DNA from: Bacteroidales bacterium UBA1374
Lineage (GTDB): Bacteria; Bacteroidota; Bacteroidia; Bacteroidales; UBA932
DNA length: 64,000 nt
Assembly: GCA_002305545.1 (NCBI GenBank)
Contig: DBRG01000023.1
Coordinates: forward strand, 157,250 to 221,249
Reading direction: 5' to 3'
A program made the position numbers and the translations under genes. Positions within the stretch are counted from its first letter, which is position 1. Each line of letters opens with the position of its first letter. Below the pieces are notes generated by a model, which was not told the origin of the DNA, ran no database searches, and saw only the letters and a list, made by a program, of their open reading frames with translations. Shown piece by piece: positions 8,869-16,413 of the stretch.

Positions 8869-9781
8869 ACCGCACCATATACTTTTCTGCAAAAAAAGCC
8901 GGACGGTAACTCATCTTGGCATTGCGTAGCCCCATATCTCCTGAATCATCCTCCCGGTTGATATATTCCACGTGCGGATACTTCTCCATTGCATAACGGA
9001 CAAAGAGCAGGTTAACCGCCTGGTAGGCGCCCCTGAATTCGGGGAATGCCTTTTCCACGTGGACCAGCCAGGTGTTTTTGGTCAATAATTCCCCCAGGGT
9101 ATAGGCAATTATTTTTCCTTCTATCAGCACCATTAAACCCTCCAATCCCAATTCCTCAAAACCACTGAAAGCCCTTCGTACGGCGCAGGCCTCCTGTCCT
9201 AGCCCCACATCCTGGTTGCAGCCCATGAGCCGGCACCATGCATCATTCATTTCAAGACAGGCAGGGATGTTTTCCGGCGTAATATTCCGGGACTCATAGC
9301 CCGGATATGCATTAATAAAAGCGTTCAGGTGATTCCTTTTAGTCTGGTATTTCTTTCCCTGCAAATGGGCCAGATCAGAGGCATGGTAAAGGTAGTCGTA
9401 GGAATCCCGCAGAGGTTGCACGTCAACGGGAACAGCAGTTATGGCGGCCAGCTGACCGGCTTCTTCTTCAGAAAGCGCACCAACTATGAAAGGGACATCG
9501 CCCGATACTGCATACAGGGCTTTCAGGGCAGTATCCGCTGCAACGGGGCCGTTCAGGCTCATTGGATATAAAAAATGAAAAGGTTCCGCAATATCCCTGC
9601 GGCTTCTTATCAACAGCAGCCGGTCCTGGCAGCAGGGTATGATCCGGAAATCCGTATGGTATATTCCGGACCACATATACAAGGTGGCAAAGCTGTATTC
9701 ATTGGCCGCTTTGCCTGCTTTAAGCAGATACGGCTTAATAATATCCTGATCGTTTAGGGTAAGGGGAGTGAAAGAGTCCAT
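8846..9781 (-). CDS. DUF2156 (phosphatidylglycerol lysyltransferase C-terminal-like) protein
   Basis: The 311-residue soluble protein resembles the DUF2156/LPG_synthase_C family, which has a GNAT-like fold and is related to the catalytic part of MprF lysyltransferases. The segment KYQTKRNHLNAF near the middle and the later LMVLIEGKIIAYTLGE stretch fit the family. It has no membrane domain, so it is not an MprF itself and the substrate is unknown. It lies 6 nt downstream of the S37-like peptidase gene on the same strand and converges on the phosphopantetheinyl transferase with a 23-bp overlap. Confidence 0.75.
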   Translation of the reverse strand: MDSFTPLTLNDQDIIKPYLLKAGKAANEYSFATLYMWSGIYHTDFRIIPCCQDRLLLIRSRRDIAEPFHFLYPMSLNGPVAADTALKALYAVSGDVPFIVGALSEEEAGQLAAITAVPVDVQPLRDSYDYLYHASDLAHLQGKKYQTKRNHLNAFINAYPGYESRNITPENIPACLEMNDAWCRLMGCNQDVGLGQEACAVRRAFSGFEELGLEGLMVLIEGKIIAYTLGELLTKNTWLVHVEKAFPEFRGAYQAVNLLFVRYAMEKYPHVEYINREDDSGDMGLRNAKMSYRPAFFAEKYMVRFNQPTTP

Positions 9782-9787
9782 AAAAAA

Positions 9788-11245
9788 TTATTCGTTCAGC
9801 CAGGATTCCAGTTCCTTCTGCAATGCTTCTTTCATAGATTCAGGCAGGGTGGCAATTCGGGCACGGTGGCTCCCGCCGGGTTGCACATAGTACAACACAT
9901 TGGGTTTTCCCGGGTCAGGAACGGCAGCAGCCGTCCACGGGTCCCATTCACCATATATGAATACCAGGCGGGCATCGGTTTTTTTCACAAAATCACGTTG
10001 CAACCGGTACATGGATCTATTAAAAAGCGGTTTGTAGAAATCGGGTAAGAAAAGGTCTTTCAGATAACGGTTTGCAGTTTTAAGCTCCATGGCGGGATAC
10101 TTCTTAGTAACCCATTCTCCGGCAGGTTCTTTCCGGACTGAATCCTTTGCCCGAACTGCCTCTTGGCCGGGTTCCTTTTGTTTGCCAAACAGGCTTTTCT
10201 TTTCTTTTTCAGGGACAAAGCGCGTGCGGGGTGTTTTGAACCGGAAAGGCTTTGTGTCATAACCGTAATAGCCCAGTTCGCGCGCTGCCTGTATGAAAAA
10301 GGGCATGGTAGGTGAATCCCTGACAAAATAATCCGGAGAAGCGATTTTTAACAGGTGGGCAAAAAGAACCGTGTCCTGAGCCTGCAGGTCCGGGATCGTT
10401 TCCGGATCTGTTCCCCATTGCCAGAAGGCAAAGGAATATTCCAGAACGCAGTAGTCAAATATTTCGTTCACAGGCCGGGTAAAGTGAAGTCCAGTCGTAT
10501 CGCAGAATTTTTCGAAGAGCGGCATAAGGCTGTCCCTGCGGACTAAAACTTCTTTCTGAAATTCCAGCACCTTCCTGCGGGCTTCAGGCGTTCCTGCCTT
10601 ATTGGCAATGAAAGGCTCGTGTCTTCCGTCCTCCACTCCCTGACAAAGTGGGGCGACGTAGCAGACGGTTATATCCACATCATCGGGATACAGGGTCCGG
10701 TACATCAGTGCGGTCTGCCCTCCTTTGCTTATCCCTGTGGCAATCCATTTGCCGGGATAGAGGGCTGCCAGGTTTTCCCGGATCTTATGCAAGTCCGTCA
10801 TGGCTGACTGAACATCAAGAAATTCCCACATGCGCGGAGAGGGGACAGATTCACCAAAAAAACGGTGTTCCACAACAATCAGATTGGCATTCAGCAGTCG
10901 GGACAATTCTTCCCTGTATCCCGGCCTGGCGGCATATCCGGCGTCATAGCCTTCTGTCACAAATATTGTGGGACGATCATACCCGGCGTGCATAATGAAA
11001 ACCCGTTGCTCAAACAAGCCGTATACAATGTCATCATGGTTAACCATCTGGCGCATGCGAATGCGGAATTTCTCTTCAAATTCAGTGCTTTCGAGCCTGA
11101 AAACCTCGGTCACACCATCAATGGCTGATAGTTGCATTTCAAGATTGGTGCGCGGCGTGTGCAAGGTTTGAGAAAAAGCAGGTGGGAGGTTGGCAATGAA
11201 GGCCAGCAGCAGGGCCAGAATGATAATTGATTTAGCAGGTTTCAT
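9788..11245 (-). CDS. Exported serine peptidase, S37/S28-like (tripeptidyl aminopeptidase type)
   Basis: The protein has 485 residues with a Sec signal peptide at about 1-25 ending PPAFSQ. It resembles the S37 (Streptomyces PS-10) and S28 prolyl-peptidase groups of alpha/beta hydrolases. The nucleophile elbow GISKGG puts the probable catalytic Ser at 173, preceded by the VVEHRFFGES block typical of these enzymes. A likely catalytic Asp/His pair is GEWDPW and GGSHRARI near the C terminus. It probably cleaves short peptides in the periplasm or at the cell surface. The upstream S41 lipoprotein gene ends 11 nt away, so the two form a peptidase operon. Confidence 0.8.
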   Translation of the reverse strand: MKPAKSIIILALLLAFIANLPPAFSQTLHTPRTNLEMQLSAIDGVTEVFRLESTEFEEKFRIRMRQMVNHDDIVYGLFEQRVFIMHAGYDRPTIFVTEGYDAGYAARPGYREELSRLLNANLIVVEHRFFGESVPSPRMWEFLDVQSAMTDLHKIRENLAALYPGKWIATGISKGGQTALMYRTLYPDDVDITVCYVAPLCQGVEDGRHEPFIANKAGTPEARRKVLEFQKEVLVRRDSLMPLFEKFCDTTGLHFTRPVNEIFDYCVLEYSFAFWQWGTDPETIPDLQAQDTVLFAHLLKIASPDYFVRDSPTMPFFIQAARELGYYGYDTKPFRFKTPRTRFVPEKEKKSLFGKQKEPGQEAVRAKDSVRKEPAGEWVTKKYPAMELKTANRYLKDLFLPDFYKPLFNRSMYRLQRDFVKKTDARLVFIYGEWDPWTAAAVPDPGKPNVLYYVQPGGSHRARIATLPESMKEALQKELESWLNE

Positions 11246-11256
11246 GAAGGATATGG

Positions 11257-12633
11257 TTATTTGTCAATCAAATGGTGGGACAATCCGGCGGGTCTGCAGA
11301 GAAAATCAGTTTCATATAAAACCTCCGGAAGTTGAATTCTGGTATGGACATCAGGCGAGGCAGCCGGGCTCATTCCGGCCAGAGACAAAGCACGGGCCAG
11401 GAGGGCTTCACGCGGGTCTCCCAGGGGATAGACATCCCCCAGCAGTACGTCTTCTTCCCGGTAATCGGGAGTGAATCCGTCTTTGAAATCCGTAATGCCG
11501 AGCGAATTGGCATATTTATATACGATAGGTTGTGTTCCCCAGTTCTTTATCTGTGTGTCTTCCTCGGGGTGGAAAACCATGGCCGCGGTGTACTTCCCTC
11601 TTGTAACATCTCCCACCATAATCACATCCATATAAGGATCCAGGCCGCATATGGTCAGTTCGGACGCGCTGGCCGTATTATGTCCTGTCAGTATAAAAAG
11701 ACGCGAGAGGTTAAGGTTGAGCGGGGTATCGGAAAGCTTGGGGAAGTATTCGTAAAGCATGTCACTGCGGTTATTGTCTTTCCAGTATTTCTGGTACAGG
11801 TCGTTCCAGGATTTGGTAATGAGTATGGTATTACCGTTCAGACACCGGGCAGGACAAAGCACGCCTGCCAGCGCACTCGCCACACTCAGATATCCTCCCA
11901 GGTTGTACCTCAGATCCAGAACTACATCTGTAACGCCCTGATTTTTAAAGTCCTGAAAAACGGGAAAAAACAACTCCTGCGAACCTCCAAAGAAATCGGT
12001 ATAGCAGATATAACCCACTTTTCTGGTTTGATCGGACAGGATTTTATGAGCAATTACCGGATTCAGGTTCTGCTTGCGTGCTGTTAAGGAAACGGCCCCG
12101 CTCTTGTATATGGTTCCGTTCCTGAGTTCACCCAGGGTAAGTTCCAGCGCGGGAGCATAGAAGAGGGTGGTGTAATTGTCTTTTGTTATGGGTTTTCCGC
12201 CGGCTTCTATAAAAATGGTGCCGCGTTGCACCCCGGCTTCAGCCGCAGGGGTCTGGGGATAAACATATTGGACAATGGCAAAATAATTCCCTGTATTGGA
12301 GAATGTGCCAAAGGCAAGGGAATATCCAAAGGTTGTTTCCACACCCTCACCTCCCTCGAGCAAGGTCTGTACATCATCTGTAATGAACGACCAGCGGTCC
12401 TCGGCACGATAACACAACTTTTCAAAAAAAGCAAACTCATCGAATTCGTAGCGTATGTCTAAAGTGTCTGGGATATGTTTTTCCCAGAGGTAAACTTCTT
12501 CCATCAATTCCAGCATATACTTGTTTACCTGCTGGGTTAGCAGCGGGGCTTCCTCCCGCTCTTCTTCCCCACACTTGTCGCAGGAAGTGAAAAGCGCCAG
12601 AAGCGTTGTGAGTAATAGCAGTCTCCTGATCAT
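11257..12633 (-). CDS. S41-family peptidase lipoprotein with PDZ domain
   Basis: Starting at the ATG at 12633 gives a 458-residue lipoprotein precursor: a short basic N terminus, hydrophobic core and lipobox LFTSC. Further in are a PDZ-like segment (PQTPAAEAGVQRG) and the S41 catalytic part. VLDLRYNLGGY is the family core, GHNTASASELT carries the putative nucleophile Ser, and the following TRGKYTA carries the Lys. It is probably anchored in the outer membrane and handles peptides. It leads the small peptidase/DUF2156 operon and diverges from tyrS. Confidence 0.88.
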   Translation of the reverse strand: MIRRLLLLTTLLALFTSCDKCGEEEREEAPLLTQQVNKYMLELMEEVYLWEKHIPDTLDIRYEFDEFAFFEKLCYRAEDRWSFITDDVQTLLEGGEGVETTFGYSLAFGTFSNTGNYFAIVQYVYPQTPAAEAGVQRGTIFIEAGGKPITKDNYTTLFYAPALELTLGELRNGTIYKSGAVSLTARKQNLNPVIAHKILSDQTRKVGYICYTDFFGGSQELFFPVFQDFKNQGVTDVVLDLRYNLGGYLSVASALAGVLCPARCLNGNTILITKSWNDLYQKYWKDNNRSDMLYEYFPKLSDTPLNLNLSRLFILTGHNTASASELTICGLDPYMDVIMVGDVTRGKYTAAMVFHPEEDTQIKNWGTQPIVYKYANSLGITDFKDGFTPDYREEDVLLGDVYPLGDPREALLARALSLAGMSPAASPDVHTRIQLPEVLYETDFLCRPAGLSHHLIDK

Positions 12634-12673
12634 AAAAGTAAAATAACCCACTAAAGTACAAATTTTTATTCTT

Positions 12674-12681
12674 TACCTTTG
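12674..12681 (+). promoter_or_regulatory. Bacteroidota -7 box upstream of tyrS
   Basis: TACCTTTG is a perfect TAnnTTTG box, 23 nt before the tyrS ATG, which would leave a leader of roughly 18 nt. No good -33 box is visible. Confidence 0.6.
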
Positions 12682-12704
12682 CACAAAACATACCAAGACA
12701 ACGG

Positions 12705-14000
12705 ATGAAGAAGAATAATTTTATTGAAGAGCTTACCTGGAGGGGTATGATCCACGACATCATGCCGGGTACCGAAGATTTGCTCAACAAGGAAATGACC
12801 ACGGCTTACGTGGGCATTGACCCGACAGCCGACTCGCTGCACATAGGTCACCTGGTAAGCGTAATGATGCTGAAGCATTTTCAGGTAGCCGGACACAGAC
12901 CCATTGCCCTCATAGGAGGAGCAACCGGGATGATAGGGGATCCGTCCATGAAATCATCTGAGAGAAACCTTCTTGACGAAAATACGTTGCATCACAACCA
13001 GGAATGCATCAGGAAGCAATTGGTACGCTTTCTGGATTTTGACCAGACCAGACGCAACGGAGCCCTTTTGCTCAACAACTATGAATGGACCAAAGACTAT
13101 ACGTTCCTGAATTTTATACGGGACATAGGAAAGCATATTACCGTCAATTACATGATGAGCAAGGATTCTGTCCGTAAAAGACTATCGGGAGAAGATGCGG
13201 AAGGGATGTCCTTCACCGAATTCAGCTACCAGCTTCTGCAGGGGTATGACTATCTGCATTTATACAGGCATTACGGGTGCAAATTGCAGATGGGCGGATC
13301 GGACCAGTGGGGCAATATCACTACCGGCGCCGAACTGATCAGGAGAAAGGAAGGAGGAGAATGCTTTGCCCTGACATGTCCCCTGATCACCAAAGCGGAC
13401 GGAGGAAAGTTTGGCAAAACCGAATCAGGAAATGTGTGGCTTGATCCGGAAAAGACCACTCCCTATGCGTTCTATCAGTTCTGGATGAACGTTGGCGATG
13501 AGGATGCAGAAAAATATATAAAAATATTCACCCTTCTCGGCAGAGAAACCATAGAAAAGCACATAGAAGCCCATAGGGAAGAACCTCATAAGAGGTTATT
13601 GCAAAGCGTTTTAGCGGAATATGTAACAAAAATGGTTCATGGAGAAGAAGAATATAACAAATCTGTTATAGCTTCCAGGATTTTGTTTGGTGGCGGGACA
13701 AAGGAACAACTTATAGTCATGGACGAAGGAACTTTTCTGTCGGTTTTTGACGGAGTCCCTCAATTTGAATTGTCTGAAAGTGAACTTCCCATGACCGTGA
13801 CCGATTTACTGGCAGTCCGGACATCTGTTCTGACTTCGAAGGGAGAATGCAGGAAACTGATCCAGGGTGGCGGCCTGAGCCTGAACAAGGAAAAAGTTGA
13901 TTCTGCAGATATGGTTGTCAACCGGTCCATGCTTATCCAGGGAAAATACCTGCTGGTACAGAAAGGGAAAAAGAATTACTTTATTATTAAAGTCTATTGA
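12705..14000 (+). CDS. tyrS: Tyrosyl-tRNA synthetase
   Basis: This is the class I synthetase that charges tRNA-Tyr. The 431 residues have the HIGH motif in DSLHIGHLVS, the tyrosine-binding GGSDQWGNI segment, and KFGKTESG in place of KMSKS, as usual for bacterial TyrRS. A C-terminal S4-like RNA-binding domain ends near KKNYFIIKV. It is followed 2 nt later by rbfA. Confidence 0.97.
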   Translation: MKKNNFIEELTWRGMIHDIMPGTEDLLNKEMTTAYVGIDPTADSLHIGHLVSVMMLKHFQVAGHRPIALIGGATGMIGDPSMKSSERNLLDENTLHHNQECIRKQLVRFLDFDQTRRNGALLLNNYEWTKDYTFLNFIRDIGKHITVNYMMSKDSVRKRLSGEDAEGMSFTEFSYQLLQGYDYLHLYRHYGCKLQMGGSDQWGNITTGAELIRRKEGGECFALTCPLITKADGGKFGKTESGNVWLDPEKTTPYAFYQFWMNVGDEDAEKYIKIFTLLGRETIEKHIEAHREEPHKRLLQSVLAEYVTKMVHGEEEYNKSVIASRILFGGGTKEQLIVMDEGTFLSVFDGVPQFELSESELPMTVTDLLAVRTSVLTSKGECRKLIQGGGLSLNKEKVDSADMVVNRSMLIQGKYLLVQKGKKNYFIIKVY

Positions 14001-14002
14001 TT

Positions 14003-14359
14003 ATGAAAGCACCAGCAGCAGATTTGAACACCAGACAATTAAAGGTGTCTCGACAGATACAGAAGGATCTTTCGGAAATCTTCCGGGCAAAGGGCCCCGT
14101 TGCTTACAACGGAACCATGATTTCTGTAGTGCACGTGCGGATCAGTCCCGACCTTTCTGTGGCACATGTCTGGATCAGTGTTTTTCCTTCTGAAAAAGCA
14201 AAAGATGTTTTAAAGCAGGTACAGGAGCAGAACCGGACCATTCGCGGAGAACTGGGGCGGCGTGTAGCCAGGCAACTGCGTATTGTTCCGGAACTGGTGT
14301 TTTTTCTGGACGATTCACTGGATTACGCCCAGCACATTGACGAATTACTGAAAAAATAA
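14003..14359 (+). CDS. rbfA: Ribosome-binding factor A
   Basis: RbfA is a small KH-like protein needed for maturation of the 30S subunit and 16S rRNA 5' processing. The 118-residue product shows the family pattern RQLKVSRQIQKDLSEIF at the N terminus, VHVRISPDLSVAHVWISVFP in the middle, and the PELVFFLDDS motif near the C terminus. The ATG at 14003 follows the tyrS stop by 2 nt. The rbfA/ABC permease pairing is common in Bacteroidota. Confidence 0.93.
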   Translation: MKAPAADLNTRQLKVSRQIQKDLSEIFRAKGPVAYNGTMISVVHVRISPDLSVAHVWISVFPSEKAKDVLKQVQEQNRTIRGELGRRVARQLRIVPELVFFLDDSLDYAQHIDELLKK

Positions 14360-14372
14360 ACAAGCCGTCATT

Positions 14373-15617
14373 TTGAAACTTGCCTTTTTCATTGCATGGA
14401 GGTATTTGCTGGCTAAGAAATCCAGGCAGATCATCAATGTGATATCGGCCATCAGTGCAACAGGGATCGCCCTGGGCACCATGGCGCTGGTTGTGGTCAT
14501 GTCTGTATATAACGGTTTTGACAACCTGGTCAAGGGCATGTACAATACGTTTGATCCCGACCTGGTGATAAAAAGTACGGAAGGAAAAACCATGGCGGGA
14601 CTGCAGGAGCTTTCATACCTTAAGAACGACCGGCGGGTTGCCGCGTTTTGCCCTGTCATTGAAGAAACGGTGTTTTTACAATACCGGAACCAGCAGGCAG
14701 TGGCCACAATGAAAGGGGTGGACAGTGTTTTTATTGCCACCTCTCCCTTGCAGAAACACATTATAAGCGGCACATTCAACGTTTATTTCGGAGAGGTGGA
14801 AGAAGCCATTGTGGGGAGGGCCCTGGCCAACAACCTGGGTATGAATGTCGCCTTTGTAGATCCCTTATGGATTTACTATCCAAAGAAAGATGCCGTTTTT
14901 TCTCCTCTCAATCCCATGGCCTCCCTGAAACGGGAAAAACTCTTTCCGGCAAGCATTTTTTCTGTGGAACAGCGTTACGATGCCGACCATATTCTGGTCC
15001 CGCTGGAAACAGCCAGAAGGCTTTTAAACTATCAGCAAAGGGTATCCCATGTTGAGATCAGGGTACATGGCAAGAAGGACGCCAGATCACTTAAAAAGGA
15101 CCTTGATACAAGGCTGGGACCGTCCTATACGGTGCTTACACGGTACCAGCAGAACGAAACCCTGTACAGGATGATGACCACAGAGAAAGTGATTATATTT
15201 TTCCTGCTGGGTTTTATACTGGTGATCATTTCCAGCAATGTGCTCAGTTCACTGAGCATGCTCATCCTTGAAAAAAAGGAGGATATTGCGGTGCTTGCCA
15301 GCATGGGTGCACGACCCGGGCTCATAAGCAGGGTCTTCATCATGGAAGGATGGCTCATTTCTATTTTAGGCTGGGCATCAGGGATGATAGCAGGCCTGTT
15401 TCTGTGCTTCATCCAGGCCCGGTTCGGACTGATATCACTCCCCGGAAGTTTTATAGTGACAGATTACCCGGTAGATGTCCAGTGGATTGATATGCTCCTG
15501 GTTTCATTCACCGTGCTGGGAATCGGGTTCCTGGCCGCCTATGCCCCTGTTCGCTCTGTTTTTAACAAGGCGATTTCCCTGGCATACCCCGGAAGCTCAT
15601 TGGGTGTTTCCAGGTAG
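14373..15617 (+). CDS. ABC transporter permease of the LolC/LolE (FtsX-like) type
   Basis: The 414-residue protein has one N-terminal membrane helix (about residues 22-48), a large periplasmic MacB-like domain, and three C-terminal membrane helices with the FtsX-like LEKKEDIAVLASMGA motif. It is the type of permease that extracts lipoproteins from the inner membrane for export to the outer membrane, but no ATPase is adjacent. The start codon is TTG at 14373, placed so that the first helix is complete. Its last 79 bp are also the end of nfo on the other strand, and these encode its final helix end and tail. Confidence 0.85.
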   Translation: MKLAFFIAWRYLLAKKSRQIINVISAISATGIALGTMALVVVMSVYNGFDNLVKGMYNTFDPDLVIKSTEGKTMAGLQELSYLKNDRRVAAFCPVIEETVFLQYRNQQAVATMKGVDSVFIATSPLQKHIISGTFNVYFGEVEEAIVGRALANNLGMNVAFVDPLWIYYPKKDAVFSPLNPMASLKREKLFPASIFSVEQRYDADHILVPLETARRLLNYQQRVSHVEIRVHGKKDARSLKKDLDTRLGPSYTVLTRYQQNETLYRMMTTEKVIIFFLLGFILVIISSNVLSSLSMLILEKKEDIAVLASMGARPGLISRVFIMEGWLISILGWASGMIAGLFLCFIQARFGLISLPGSFIVTDYPVDVQWIDMLLVSFTVLGIGFLAAYAPVRSVFNKAISLAYPGSSLGVSR

Positions 15618-16399
15618 AAAGGCAGGTGCCTCAGCGCCGGATGGTTGATCACCTTGCGGAATGTTTCAATACCCAGGTACCCGTTGCCTATGGTTTCGTG
15701 CCGGTCCTTATGGCTCTGATAAGGATTTTTTGTGTCGTTGATATGGATTGCCTTCAGCCGCTCCAGCCCTATCACTTTGTCAAATGTTTCCAGCACCTGG
15801 TCTGTATTGTCTTTAATGTCATAACCGGCATCAAAAATATGGCATGTATCCAGGCAAACGCCCACGCGATCCCGGATCTGAATGCGGTCAATAATGGCCC
15901 TGAGCTCTTCAAAGGACCTGCCTATCTCGGTTCCTTTTCCGGCCATTGTCTCGAGCAGGACCCAGGTGGTCTGTTCTTTTGTTATCGCCGAGTTCAGAGC
16001 CCCGGCTATCAGGGCTATGCCTTTTTCAACACCCTGTTGTACATGGCTTCCCGGGTGCAGGTTATACAGGTTGCCGGGAGTGAATTCCATCCGGTACAGA
16101 TCGTCAATGAGCGTATTGAGGGCAAATTCCCGGATACGTTCTTCGGCTGCGCACAGGTTCATGGTATAGGAGGCATGTGCCAGGATGGGACCTATGTCGT
16201 TTTGTTTTGAATATTCAAGGAAGGAAGACACATCTTCCGGATCTATTTGTTTTGCCGCCCCGCCCCGGGGATTGCGCGTGAAGAATTGAAAGGTGTTGGC
16301 ACCTGTCTGAACGGCAGTTTTGGCCATGGACAGGTAGCCCTCCGATGCGGAAAGGTGGCATCCGATGCGGAAATCGCTTGTCTTTCTGATAGTGGTCAT
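15539..16399 (-). CDS. nfo: Deoxyribonuclease IV (AP endonuclease)
   Basis: Nfo cuts DNA at abasic sites during base excision repair. The 286-residue TIM barrel has the metal-binding signatures GVCLDTCHIFDAGYD and KAIHINDTKNP, followed by KDRHETIGNGYLG. The C-terminal ETPNEL-YAREIALLK region is conserved in the family, so the stop at 15539 is genuine even though it lies 79 bp inside the converging permease gene. It is downstream of the fucosidase gene by 14 nt on the same strand. Confidence 0.94.
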   Translation of the reverse strand: MTTIRKTSDFRIGCHLSASEGYLSMAKTAVQTGANTFQFFTRNPRGGAAKQIDPEDVSSFLEYSKQNDIGPILAHASYTMNLCAAEERIREFALNTLIDDLYRMEFTPGNLYNLHPGSHVQQGVEKGIALIAGALNSAITKEQTTWVLLETMAGKGTEIGRSFEELRAIIDRIQIRDRVGVCLDTCHIFDAGYDIKDNTDQVLETFDKVIGLERLKAIHINDTKNPYQSHKDRHETIGNGYLGIETFRKVINHPALRHLPFYLETPNELPGYAREIALLKTERTGA

Positions 16400-16413
16400 G
16401 GATTAGATTAGAT

